Below, piece after piece: positions 30,249 to 37,566 of a stretch of DNA of 37,566 nucleotides. The first letter of the stretch is position 1, and each line of letters begins with the position of its first letter. The DNA comes from UBA288 sp964461885. GTDB lineage: Archaea > Halobacteriota > Methanomicrobia > Methanomicrobiales > Methanospirillaceae. The stretch lies in the NCBI GenBank assembly GCA_964461885.1, contig CAYWVY010000012.1, positions 1 through 37,566 of the forward strand, written 5' to 3'. The notes under the pieces were generated by a model. It was not told the DNA's origin, did no database searches, and worked only from the letters and a program-made list of their open reading frames with translations. The translations under genes were made by a program, and so were the position numbers.

Positions 30249-31055
30249 ATGCCCACAGTAACACTGACTCCCGTCACGCATCCGGAACTCTGCCTCGACT
30301 GCTACGCAATCAGCCCCGACGCGATGGCCGGCCTCTCCGAGGCCGAGATCGCCGACCTGGAGGTCTGGGAGGGGAAGGTCAAGGGCCGGCTCGGCGACTT
30401 CTTCGCCGTCTCCGGCAATGCCGGAAAGACCCCCGACGAGACGCATATCATCGTCAACGGAGACGCCTCCCGCATGAAGTACATCGGGTACAAGATGTCC
30501 GGCGGCATGGTCACGGTGGAGGGCAACGCCGATATGTACGTCGGCGGGTGGATGAAGGACGGGAAGATCCACGTCAAAGGCAACGTCGACTCCTTCTGCG
30601 GCATCCAGATGGAGGGCGGGGAGATCCTTGTCGACGGTCGAGCCCAGAATCACGTCGGCTGCGCGTACCGCGGCGACTGGCGCGGGATGCGCGGCGGCAC
30701 GCTGCGGATCCGAGGCGACGCAGGCAACGACATCGGGACCTTCATCAACGGCGGCACCATCATCATCGAGGGGAATGCCTTCATCCACGTCTCGACCCAC
30801 GGCGAGGGCGGGACCGTGATTATCAAGGGCGACGCCCAGGGGCGCGTCGGCGGCCAGATGGTCAAGGGAGACATCTACGTGCTCGGCGCGATCGATCACA
30901 TGCTCCCCGGCTTCAAGAAGATCGCGACGGTCGAGAAGGAGGTTGACGGGGCGAACTACCGGCTCGACCACTACGTCGGCGACCTCGGCGAGCGACATCC
31001 GACGCGGCGCGGTGAACAGGTCCTCGGCAACCTCTATGTCCGGGTCGCCGCGTAG
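30249..31055 (+). CDS. fwdC: Formylmethanofuran dehydrogenase subunit C
   Basis: 268 aa. The protein consists mainly of right-handed parallel beta-helix turns with repeating G-x-x-G (GNADMYVGGWMKDGKIHVKG, GDAGNDIGTFINGGTIIIEG, GDAQGRVGGQMVKGDIYVLG), like the glutamate synthase alpha C-terminal domain. FwdC is structural, bridging the A and B/D units. Last of fwdDBAC in this operon; FwdF and FwdG polyferredoxin genes are not in the window, so electron input must be encoded elsewhere. The next gene may start inside the last codons. Confidence 0.93.
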   Translation: MPTVTLTPVTHPELCLDCYAISPDAMAGLSEAEIADLEVWEGKVKGRLGDFFAVSGNAGKTPDETHIIVNGDASRMKYIGYKMSGGMVTVEGNADMYVGGWMKDGKIHVKGNVDSFCGIQMEGGEILVDGRAQNHVGCAYRGDWRGMRGGTLRIRGDAGNDIGTFINGGTIIIEGNAFIHVSTHGEGGTVIIKGDAQGRVGGQMVKGDIYVLGAIDHMLPGFKKIATVEKEVDGANYRLDHYVGDLGERHPTRRGEQVLGNLYVRVAA

Positions 31056-31857
31056 GTCCTCTCACAAGACGGCCCGGGCGGCCCCAGCGCCCCCCGGCCG
31101 GGAGGACACCTCCCTGTCGCCGGGCGTCGCCTTCATGCGGGCGACGGCCTACCCCGACATGGCCACGACCGACCAGCTCCGGGGCGTCCCGCACCCCCCG
31201 CTCGAGCTTCCCGTTCCGCCCGAGGCCCGGCGCTATCCCCTCCCCGAACCCGGGTCCATCGAGGTCGCCCAGGTCGCGGTCCGGGACGCGCTGGAATGGT
31301 GGGAGCCGAGCGGCTTTCTGGGGAGAACGTCCCTCGATCTCGTCGACCTCTCGTACCTTCTCTGGTACACGCAGGGGGTCCGTGAGCTCGTCGACGACCA
31401 GGTGACACTCCGGCAGGTCCCGTCCTGCGGCAACCGGCACCCGCTCGAGACCTACCTCGTTGTGAGCGGCGTCGGTGGGATCCCCGAGGGTCTTTACCGA
31501 TACCAACCGCTCGAGCATACCCTCGCGCTGCTCAAGCCCGACACGTGCCTGGTGAGCGCGTTCGCGGCGGCCTGCATGAACGTGCCGGCCGCCCACGTGG
31601 CGCCGGTCACCTTCGCCTGGACGGCGGTCCCGTACCGCGCCGTCTGGGGACTCGGGGACCGGGGGAACCGGGGTGTACTGATCGACGCGGGCCATGTCTG
31701 CCAGGCCCTGGTCATGACCGCGGCCAGCCTGGCCTGCGAGGTCCGGCCGATCGACCTCTTCCACGACGAGCTCGCCAACCGGTTGCTCGGGTGCGACGGT
31801 GTGAACGAGTACGCGGTGCTGATGGCAGCCGTCGGACGGCGCGAGGGACGGCTGTAA
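31036..31857 (+). CDS. SagB-type (nitroreductase-fold) FMN oxidoreductase
   Basis: 273 aa if the ATG at 31036, which overlaps the end of fwdC, is used; 240 aa from ATG 31135. The stretch GVAFMRATAYPDMATTDQ looks like the conserved lead of SagB-type dehydrogenases, favouring the upstream start, but this is uncertain. The core has GVPHPPLELPVPP, LSYLLWYTQGVRE, VPSCGNRHPLETYLVV (FMN-binding Ser/Gly/Asn region), EGLYRYQP and GRRGVLIDAGHVCQAL-like RGVLIDAGHVCQALVMTAA. Relatives oxidise thiazolines/oxazolines in peptide toxins; stand-alone archaeal ones have unknown substrates. Position suggests cotranscription with fwd. Confidence 0.75.
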   Translation: MSGSPRRSSHKTARAAPAPPGREDTSLSPGVAFMRATAYPDMATTDQLRGVPHPPLELPVPPEARRYPLPEPGSIEVAQVAVRDALEWWEPSGFLGRTSLDLVDLSYLLWYTQGVRELVDDQVTLRQVPSCGNRHPLETYLVVSGVGGIPEGLYRYQPLEHTLALLKPDTCLVSAFAAACMNVPAAHVAPVTFAWTAVPYRAVWGLGDRGNRGVLIDAGHVCQALVMTAASLACEVRPIDLFHDELANRLLGCDGVNEYAVLMAAVGRREGRL

Positions 31858-31932
31858 CGAAACCTTTAAGTTCTTGATTAATAAGGTTCTGTTAACTTGT
31901 TCCTATATCTATGAATCCCACTTATCTCATTA

Positions 31933-32101
31933 CCGGGATGTTCTCTGCCTCCGGGCGAGCTCATACCCATCAGTTCCGGAGAGGGCTGATGACTCGGTAA
32001 CTGTGCCCCTCGCCAGGGCAAAGAGAGGACGGTGTGGACCTGGGGGGAGTCAGCCCCCCCATTCCGACTTCTTCGATCGCTGTTCCCGTTATAGATTTTT
32101 T
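31933..32101 (+). ncRNA. Candidate structured non-coding RNA
   Basis: A TATA-like tcctatatct at 31901-31910 would start transcription near 31933. Downstream three nested stems can be drawn: GTTCTCT 31940-31946 with AGAGGAC 32024-32030 (one G-U pair), GGCGAG 31954-31959 with CTCGCC 32009-32014, and CATCAG 31968-31973 with CTGATG 31986-31991. A G6/C6 hairpin (32042-32060) follows, and a T6 run at 32096-32101 could end the transcript. No good reading frame is seen on either strand. I do not recognise a named RNA family. Predicted only from pairing, promoter and terminator pattern. Confidence 0.45.
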
Positions 32102-32761
32102 CATTGCTGCTCGCCAACGGGACGTGCCGGAGAGCTGAACCGCCTGTCCTCAGTTATGGGTGAGATGATGTGACCGGCGGAGCGCACGCCCCGAGCCTGT
32201 TCGTCCGCATGGCCGGAGCGACGACACGACAGGCGAGGGCACATGGGAGAAACGAACGTCTTCCGGCCGCGCCGGCGAATGCAAGGACAGTGGAGTTGCC
32301 CCACCGGCAGCGTTGTTCGGGGCACGCTCCCAATACCATCAGACCGCTGGGCGGGCACCGGGAGAGACAGCGTGGGGGCGATGACGAGCAGCCCCGAAGG
32401 CAGGAGCGGGCCCATCGTCTGTTCTGCCCCGGAGCCCGGCTGGCCGCTCTCCGTATGGGCGTGCAGACTGGGGGCCATGGCGCACGGCATCCTTTCCGTT
32501 CAGGGACGCCGTTCCCGGTCCGGGGGAGAACGGGCTGGTTATATGCGGTGCAGTACCGATATGCAACGCCGAGCCCTCTCCGGGCCGGGCACACTGTCGG
32601 TGAGCGTTTCGTCGAGGAAAAATTCGGTGTGGTCGCGAGCGGTCGCTCGCACCGGGGGTGGGGACCGCCGGCCGCAGCACCGATCCGCTGGATCAAGGCA
32701 GGGTCGCTGCGGTCTGGGGCAGCAATCGTCCGGACCCGGGGCTGGGGCGGCCGGGCCGCGA
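32102..32761. other. 660-bp G+C-rich gap without recognisable gene
   Basis: Neither strand offers a frame I would call coding; the long minus-strand frame here is an extension of a shadow of fmdE. There are some hairpin-forming segments, for example GCGAGC-GGTC-GCTCGC at 32635-32650 and GATCC-GCT-GGATC near 32680-32693, downstream of a TATA-like ggttatatg at 32538-32546. This could be a second RNA or decayed coding DNA. Evidence is too weak for a gene call. Confidence 0.3.
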
Positions 32762-33403
32762 TCAGAGCGATACGGGGTCGTAGTACCGCTGGTCCCCGCA
32801 GGCCGCGCAGACGCCGCCCGTGAGGAGCGTGTTCGGGACCGACTCGCCGCAGCAGTCGCACCGACCCGCGGACCAGTCCTGCCTCGGGTCGAACCTGACC
32901 ACGACCCGCTCGAGAGAGAGATACCGTCGTCCCCCGCCAAGGATCTCGTCGAAGAGCGTGCCGGTCATGGTATTCTTGTCGAAGGAGCGGTCGTGCATGA
33001 ACCATGCCAAGAGCGCCGGGAACGCCTCGAGCCGGGCGGCATCGACCGCGACGCGCACCCCCTCCGAGGTCTTTGCTGTCGAGGGCCGGTTCATCGTGAT
33101 GGCGAACCGGCCCGCGTTGAAGACGCGCAGGCGGTTGTTCCCGATCGTGCACCGGGCGATCACCTGGAGCGCGTCGGGCAGGCATTTCTTCGTCTCCGCC
33201 ACCGCGAAGAGCTTCTCGCCGGGCGTTGCGTGGAGGCCTTCCATGGCCAGGTCGACCATGAAGACGCCCATGATGAGCCCGGGGGCGGGATAGGTGTGAA
33301 ACTCGCTGCAGCGTCCGATCTGCCGTTGCAGGTGCTCGGGGACGCCGAGGGCGGCGGCCCGTGCCAGCACAGTTCCAGTCGTCATCTCCCCATCGGATGT
33401 CAT
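32762..33403 (-). CDS. fmdE: FmdE-family protein (formylmethanofuran dehydrogenase subunit E-like) with zinc ribbon
   Basis: 213 aa. FHTYPAPGLIMGVFMVDLA, then GEKLFAVAETKKCLPDALQV and CTIGNNRLRVFNAGRFAITM are the FmdE-domain signatures. A C-terminal zinc ribbon CDCCGESV ... CAACGDQRYYD (four Cys) follows. FmdE copurified with or was encoded beside Mo formylmethanofuran dehydrogenase in some methanogens, but FmdE proteins are not part of the core structure and may act in metal or cofactor delivery. A TATA-like TTTAAA lies 24-29 nt before the ATG at 33403, pointing to a leaderless mRNA. It is divergent from fdhAB. Confidence 0.85.
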   Translation of the reverse strand: MTSDGEMTTGTVLARAAALGVPEHLQRQIGRCSEFHTYPAPGLIMGVFMVDLAMEGLHATPGEKLFAVAETKKCLPDALQVIARCTIGNNRLRVFNAGRFAITMNRPSTAKTSEGVRVAVDAARLEAFPALLAWFMHDRSFDKNTMTGTLFDEILGGGRRYLSLERVVVRFDPRQDWSAGRCDCCGESVPNTLLTGGVCAACGDQRYYDPVSL

Positions 33404-33666
33404 ACACTGTACTGTGCGGCCGCTCTTTAAACATCTTTGTTAGTAAATCTAATTTAATTAACCGCCCTCCTGGACGGTCGATCCGCGCGTACCCATCATC
33501 GTTGCAAAAAATCGACAAATATCGGTGGATCTGGGTCAAGATAGTTAATTATTTTCAATTTACCATCTCCGTTGTTATTATCTTATCATCAAAGACACAT
33601 TGTAGTGTCCGACATTCGGCGCCGCGGGTGCCGGCCCGAGGTCAGTGACCATTGAGTAGATGCTGT
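33404..33666. promoter_or_regulatory. A+T-rich divergent regulatory region between fmdE and fdhA
   Basis: 263 bp of unusually A+T-rich DNA. Towards fmdE: TTTAAA at 33426-33432. Towards fdhA: several TATA candidates (gttaattatttt at 33544-33555, ttattatcttatc at about 33576-33588). GTTAA-N10-TTTAC at 33544-33563 is one base off the inverted repeat found before the ABC operon and fdhD. GACAC-ATTGTA-GTGTC at 33594-33609 is a perfect 5-bp-arm palindrome near the expected fdhA transcription start. Tandem ACTGT occurs at 33405-33415. Individual roles are inferred. Confidence 0.45.
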
Positions 33667-35727
33667 ATGACAGAATCACTGAAATATGTCCCAACCACCT
33701 GCCCGTATTGCGGCGTGGGCTGCGGACTGAACCTCGTCGTCAAGGACGACACGACGCTCGTCGGGGTCGAGCCCTACAAGCGGACCCCCGTCAACGAAGG
33801 AAAGCTCTGCCCGAAGGGCATGACCTGCTGGGAGACCGTCCAGAAACCCGATCGGCTCACCACGCCCCTGATCAAGAAGGACGGAAAGTTCGTCGAGGCG
33901 AGCTGGGACGAAGCGCTCGACCTTATCGCCTCCAAGTTCGGCGAGACCTATGAGAAGTACGGTCCGAAGTCGCTCGGGTTCCAGGTCTCGTGCCGGACCG
34001 TGAACGAGGACTGCTACGCGATGCAGAAGTTCGCCCGCGTCGCGTTCAAGACGAACAACGTCGACAACTGCGCTCGGATCTGCCACGGGCCATCCGTCGC
34101 GGGGCTCTCGCTCTCGTTCGGCTCGGGCGCTGCAACCAACCCGTTCGAGGACGTCCTGAAATCGGACCTGATCATGCTCATCGGGTCGAACGCGGTCGAG
34201 GCCCACCCGCTCGCGGGCAGGCGCATCGCCCAGGCGAAGATGAAGGGGATCCCGATCCTCGTCTTTGACCCGCGGTACTCCGCGACGGCCCGCCTCGCCG
34301 ATGACTGGCTCCGGTACAACCCCTCGACGCACATTGCCCTGCTCAACTCGATGATGTACTGGATCATTAAGGAGAACAAGCACGACAAGGAGTTCATTGA
34401 GAAGCGGACCAAGGGCTTCGACGAACTCAAGGCGATGGTCGAGAAGTACGCCGACGTCGAGGAGATCACCGGTGTACCCCCCGAGCGTGTCCGCGAAATG
34501 GCACTCAAGTACGCCGAGGCCAAGAACGCTGTGATCATCTACTGCCTGGGGATCACCGAGCTGACCACGGGCACGGACAACGTCCGCTCCTGCGCCAACC
34601 TCTCGATGCTCTGCGGCAACATCGGGCGCGAGGGTGTGGGCGTCAACCCGCTCCGCGGCCAGAACAACGTCCAGGGCGCCTGTGACATGGGCGCATACCC
34701 GAACGTCTTCTCCGGCTACCAGGCCGTCGCGGTCGAGGATAACCGCAAGAAGATGGAGCAGGCCTGGGGCATGGAAGCGGGTTCCCTGCCCGACTGGTAC
34801 GGTTCGACTCTGACCGAGCAGATGTGGGCGACCGGCGAGACGGTCAAGGCCATGTGGATAATGGCGCTGAACCCGGTCGTCTCGTACCCCAACTCGAACG
34901 GGATCATGGAGGCACTCAAGAGACTCGACTTCCTGGTCGTCCAGGACATCTACCCGACCGAGACGACCCAGTACGCCGACGTCATCCTGCCCGGCACCTG
35001 CTTCGCCGAGAAGGACGGGACCTTCACCTCGGGCGAGCGGCGGATCAACCGCGTCCGGAAGGCCGTGCCCGGCCCCGGGCAGTCGGTCGAGGACTGGAAG
35101 GTCTTCTCCATGCTCGCGAAGAAGATGAACCTCAAGGGCTTCGAGTGGGAGACGGCAGAGGACGTCTGGAACGACATGCGCGCCGTGACCCCCTCGATGT
35201 TCGGCGCTCCCTTCTCGCGGATGGAGCAGCCCGAGTCGATCCACTGGCCCTGCCCCACGATGGAGCACCCCGGAACGCCGATCCTGCACCGTGAGAAGTT
35301 CTCGGCCGCCGACGGCCTGGGCACCTTCTTCGGGCTCGAGTACCGCGAACCGGCGGAGGTCGCGGACGCCGAGTACCCGTTCACGCTCATGACGGGCCGG
35401 GTCATCTTCCACTACCACACGCGGACCCAGACGGACCGCGCGGCGGTCCTCCACTACGAGGTCCCCGAGAACTACGTGCAGATCAACACCGAGGACGCAA
35501 AGCGCCTGGGGATCAAGGAGAACGAGCATATCCTGGTCAAGTCCCGGCGCGGCGAATCCAGGCCGCTCGCGCGGATCACCGACGACGTGGCCCCCGGCGT
35601 GCTCTACATGGCCATGCACTTCCCCAAGGGCGCGAACGCGCTGACGAACTTTGCCCTCGATCCACTCTCGAAGATGCCGGAGCTCAAGCACTGTGCTGTC
35701 TCGGTCGAGAAGGTCCCGGAGGCCTGA
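33667..35727 (+). CDS. fdhA: F420-dependent formate dehydrogenase, catalytic alpha subunit
   Basis: 686 aa. TCPYCGVGCGL ... LCPKG binds one 4Fe-4S cluster (Cys12, Cys15, Cys19, Cys48). The W/Mo ligand is Cys139 in NCARICHGPSV, codon TGC at 34081-34083, so no selenocysteine. LIGSNAVEAHPLAGRR, VFDPRYSATARLADDW and the C-terminal molydopterin-dinucleotide domain (TGRVIFHYHTRTQTDRAAVL) are complete. It oxidises formate to CO2 and passes electrons to FdhB, which reduces F420. ATG 33667 begins MTESLKYVPTTCPYCG; an in-frame start 15 bases upstream is less likely. It depends on FdhD (22032) for sulfuration. fdhB follows after 3 nt. Confidence 0.95.
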   Translation: MTESLKYVPTTCPYCGVGCGLNLVVKDDTTLVGVEPYKRTPVNEGKLCPKGMTCWETVQKPDRLTTPLIKKDGKFVEASWDEALDLIASKFGETYEKYGPKSLGFQVSCRTVNEDCYAMQKFARVAFKTNNVDNCARICHGPSVAGLSLSFGSGAATNPFEDVLKSDLIMLIGSNAVEAHPLAGRRIAQAKMKGIPILVFDPRYSATARLADDWLRYNPSTHIALLNSMMYWIIKENKHDKEFIEKRTKGFDELKAMVEKYADVEEITGVPPERVREMALKYAEAKNAVIIYCLGITELTTGTDNVRSCANLSMLCGNIGREGVGVNPLRGQNNVQGACDMGAYPNVFSGYQAVAVEDNRKKMEQAWGMEAGSLPDWYGSTLTEQMWATGETVKAMWIMALNPVVSYPNSNGIMEALKRLDFLVVQDIYPTETTQYADVILPGTCFAEKDGTFTSGERRINRVRKAVPGPGQSVEDWKVFSMLAKKMNLKGFEWETAEDVWNDMRAVTPSMFGAPFSRMEQPESIHWPCPTMEHPGTPILHREKFSAADGLGTFFGLEYREPAEVADAEYPFTLMTGRVIFHYHTRTQTDRAAVLHYEVPENYVQINTEDAKRLGIKENEHILVKSRRGESRPLARITDDVAPGVLYMAMHFPKGANALTNFALDPLSKMPELKHCAVSVEKVPEA

Positions 35728-35730
35728 ATC

Positions 35731-36987
35731 ATGGCAGCAAAAGGCGAGATGCTCTACGCATGGACCACAAACGCCGGCCTTGCAGGCAAGGCCGAGTGCG
35801 GCGGCGCCGTGACCCAGCTCTGGAAGTACGCGCTCGAGCACAAGATCGTGGACGCGGTCTTCGCCGTGAAGAAGGGGGTCGACCTCTACGACGCGGTGCC
35901 GACCCTGATCACGGACCCGAAGGAACTGGACAACACAGCCGGCTCGCTCCACTGCGGGACGCTCCTGATGTCCAAGCTGATCAAGAAATACCTCAACGGC
36001 GCGAAGGACAAGAAGATCGGGGTCACGGTCAAGGGCTGCGACGCGATGGGGATCTACGAGCTTGCGAAGCGCGGCCAGATCAACCTTGACAACCTCTTCA
36101 TGATCGGCGTCAACTGCGGCGGATCGGTCTCGCCGGTCACGGCGCGGAAGATGATCGCCGAGAAGTTCGAGGTCGACCCCAACGACGTGGTCAAGGAGGA
36201 GATCGATAAGGGCCAGTTCATCATCCAGACCACGGACGGCCAGCACAAGGGGATCTCGATGGACGAGCTCGAGGAGGCCGGTTACGGCCGTCGCGCGAAC
36301 TGCCGCCGCTGCGAGATGAAGATTCCGCGCCAGGCCGACATCGCGGCGGGCAACTGGGGCGTCATCGGCGAGAAGGCCGGCAAGGCGACCTTCCTCGAGG
36401 TCTGCTCGGAGAAGGGCGCGGACCTCGTAACGAAGGCGGCCGCTGCCGGCGCGATCGGGGTCGAACCAGCGAACCCGAAGGGGATCGAGATCCGCGGCAA
36501 GATCGAGAACTCGATGCTCAAGCTCGGCGAGAAGTGGCGCGCGAAGGACTTCGCCGACATGGGTGAGGGCGACGCCCGCATCCAGCACATCCTGGCGGAG
36601 ACGAGCCGCTGCATCAAGTGCTACGCCTGTATCGAGAACTGCCCGATCTGCTACTGCGAGACCTGCAGCACCCAGAACCCGGCCCTCGTGCCGCCGGGCC
36701 GGCTTCCCGTATCCCCGATGTTCCACATGATCCGCTTCGCCCACGTGGCGGACTCGTGCGTGAACTGCGGCCAGTGCGAGGAGAACTGCCCGATGGAGAT
36801 CCCGAACTCCCGGTTCATGCACGCGAACCAGGTCGAGCTCCAGAAGATCTTCGGGTACAGGCCCGGGCGTGACCTGCGCCTGCCGATCCTCGCGCTTGTC
36901 GAGGAGAAGGTCGAGCGCGATCGCCTGAAGGCGACCGGGAGCGACCAGATCTACCTCAACGTCTTCAACCCGGCCGAGCAGGCATAG
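35731..36987 (+). CDS. fdhB: Formate dehydrogenase beta subunit, F420-reducing
   Basis: 418 aa of the F420 hydrogenase/dehydrogenase beta (FrhB/FdhB) family. The first 280 residues bind FAD and F420 (VTVKGCDAMGIYELAKRG, FMIGVNCGGSVSPVTAR, and a cluster loop GRRANCRRCEMK). The C-terminal part adds two ferredoxin-type sites, CIKCYACIENCPICYCETC and CVNCGQCEENCPM. FdhB takes electrons from formate oxidised in FdhA and reduces coenzyme F420; in methanogens FdhAB can also feed the heterodisulfide reductase complex. The gene is directly followed by a strong terminator, so fdhAB is a two-gene operon. Confidence 0.95.
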   Translation: MAAKGEMLYAWTTNAGLAGKAECGGAVTQLWKYALEHKIVDAVFAVKKGVDLYDAVPTLITDPKELDNTAGSLHCGTLLMSKLIKKYLNGAKDKKIGVTVKGCDAMGIYELAKRGQINLDNLFMIGVNCGGSVSPVTARKMIAEKFEVDPNDVVKEEIDKGQFIIQTTDGQHKGISMDELEEAGYGRRANCRRCEMKIPRQADIAAGNWGVIGEKAGKATFLEVCSEKGADLVTKAAAAGAIGVEPANPKGIEIRGKIENSMLKLGEKWRAKDFADMGEGDARIQHILAETSRCIKCYACIENCPICYCETCSTQNPALVPPGRLPVSPMFHMIRFAHVADSCVNCGQCEENCPMEIPNSRFMHANQVELQKIFGYRPGRDLRLPILALVEEKVERDRLKATGSDQIYLNVFNPAEQA

Positions 36988-37003
36988 TCCTGCAGCCCGG
37001 CCA

Positions 37004-37066
37004 GGCCCGATCGGGGCCGTCTCCCTCCGAGGGGGTCCTCGAACACCCCCGATCGGCCTTTTTTTT
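37004..37066 (+). terminator. Intrinsic-type terminator of fdhAB
   Basis: GGCCCGATCGGGG at 37004-37016 pairs with CCCCCGATCGGCC at 37046-37058 (12 of 13 positions), with a second small hairpin in the loop, and eight T follow at 37059-37066. It starts 17 nt after the fdhB stop. The stem plus T-run is the strongest terminator in the window; archaeal termination mostly needs the T-run, the stem adds weight. Confidence 0.8.
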
Positions 37067-37158
37067 CAATGTTCCTTCCATCGCAGTGCCTGAGATCGTG
37101 GACGGTCGGAGTCGCAGGGCGCGGTGGCGGTTGCGCGGCTCGATAGCTGACGGCGAAG

Positions 37159-37458
37159 GTGAAGAGAGAACGTCGTCTGCCGGGGGCGCCATCGCGAATT
37201 CGGGACCCAACCGGTCGTCGCTTCGTGGGAGGGGATGCTGCCATCGCCGTGATCGACGGCGCAGACTCGGGCGCGCCCTGGGAGACGGGGTACGCCTACG
37301 CTCGCGGCGTCCCCGTGGTCGCCCTGCGCACCGACTTTTGGCGGGTCGGCGACGGGGAGTGCGCGAACCTGATGCTCGAGTGCTCGTCCTCGGTGCCCGG
37401 ATCGTTCGACGAGCTGGCCGCTCTGCTCGGGGCACTGTCGTCAAAAGAAGAGGGGTAG
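37159..37458 (+). pseudogene. Truncated nucleoside 2-deoxyribosyltransferase (C-terminal half only)
   Basis: From about residue 24 of the frame starting at GTG 37159 the sequence is GGDAAIAVIDGADSGAPWET, GYAYARGVPVVALRTDF and GECANLMLE, the C-terminal half of the nucleoside 2-deoxyribosyltransferase family, with the catalytic Glu in the G-x-x-WETGYAYA context. The N-terminal half (normally YLAGPLF... and about 60 more residues) is missing; the DNA before it is unrelated sequence behind the fdhB terminator. Hence a truncated, probably non-functional gene. A short functional variant cannot be excluded, but the substrate site would be incomplete. Confidence 0.6.
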
Positions 37459-37460
37459 GG

Positions 37461-37566
37461 TTACCAGGTCTCGGCGAAGGCCATGTTCACGTAGATGTCC
37501 TCGAGCCGGGCCTTGTGCCCGCGCTCCATCGCGGCGAGCTCGGTGAAGAGCTTCTTGACCTCCGCG
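37461..37566 (-). CDS. Ferritin-like/rubrerythrin-family protein, partial (C-terminus)
   Basis: A minus-strand frame enters from the right edge and ends at TAA 37463-37461, giving 34 residues: EVKKLFTELAAMERGHKAR, LEDIYVNMAFAETW. The F-x-E-L-A-x-M-E-x-x-H-K pattern carries an E-x-x-H iron-ligand pair typical of the last helix of ferritin-like (COG1633/rubrerythrin-type) proteins. Start and the rest of the four-helix bundle lie outside the window. These proteins bind di-iron and usually act in oxidative stress or iron handling. Confidence 0.7.
   Translation of the reverse strand, partial: AEVKKLFTELAAMERGHKARLEDIYVNMAFAETW

Noticed and set aside
31933..32101. Assignment of the RNA candidate as SRP RNA, RNase P RNA, a tRNA or a Moco riboswitch
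   Set aside because: The conserved sequence blocks of SRP, RNase P and tRNA are absent, and I could not match the Moco riboswitch consensus with confidence.
34081..34083. Selenocysteine at the metal ligand of FdhA (and FwdB)
   Set aside because: Both codons are TGC (Cys); no TGA occurs in either frame and no SECIS-like element is needed.
33676..36822. A 1048-codon open frame on the minus strand across fdhAB
   Set aside because: It is antisense to two well-supported genes; its composition (Arg, Val, Leu, Asp repeats from GC-skewed third positions) is that of a shadow frame.
1..37566. CRISPR arrays, rRNA and tRNA genes, prophage
   Set aside because: No regularly spaced repeats, no rRNA or cloverleaf pattern and no phage structural genes were seen.

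Overview
The window is G+C-rich archaeal DNA from a hydrogenotrophic, formate-using methanogen, most likely a member of the Methanomicrobiales. The evidence is a formylmethanofuran dehydrogenase operon (fwdDBAC), an FmdE-family gene, an F420-type formate dehydrogenase (fdhAB), archaeal TATA boxes about 25-30 nt before many starts, and several leaderless genes. The order-level assignment is inference from gene content and base composition; no rRNA or tRNA gene was seen.

Left part (1 to about 5050): mostly unlinked housekeeping or accessory genes. These are an acetoacetate-decarboxylase-like gene cut by the left edge, a DUF3267 membrane zincin, a DUF2795 protein, a flavin disulfide-reductase family enzyme, a lipid-anchored or membrane-anchored alpha/beta hydrolase, two cupins and a small CxxC protein.

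Middle part (about 5100 to 11990): three paralogous copies of a 70-75 aa protein starting MKIYVRERIK alternate with an SDR oxidoreductase and an amino-acid-kinase-fold protein that closely resembles bacterial molybdenum storage protein subunits. A MOT1-type molybdate transporter follows, then a TrmO/TsaA-like gene, a methyltransferase, two zinc-binding small proteins and the first copy of a duplicated 96-aa gene.

Molybdenum/tungsten core (about 11671 to 25608): two convergent pairs of [96-aa protein / molbindin] flank an ABC transporter operon (binding protein, TrmO/TsaA-like, permease, ATPase). The 96-aa genes share a 301-bp direct repeat with a single mismatch. The second molbindin is followed by modAB with a divergent modC, then three MoeA homologues (one canonical, two divergent) and fdhD. 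A C-terminal remnant of an XdhC-type gene lies between the two halves.

Right part (25661 to 37566): a small sulfite-reductase-like protein, fwdDBAC, a SagB-type oxidoreductase, a candidate structured RNA, fmdE divergent from fdhAB, a strong terminator, a truncated nucleoside deoxyribosyltransferase and a ferritin-like gene cut by the right edge.

How it fits together: the island appears to import molybdate/tungstate by three routes (MOT1, two ABC systems), buffer or store it (MoSto-like protein, molbindins), insert it into pterin (MoeA set), mature the cofactor for formate dehydrogenase (FdhD), and use it in the two bis-pterin enzymes FwdB and FdhA. The most interesting unexplained elements are the MoSto-like protein interleaved with the triplicated small gene, the duplicated 96-aa gene next to molbindins, a shared GTTAA-N10-TTAAC inverted repeat around TATA boxes of Mo genes, and the structured RNA candidate at about 31933-32101.
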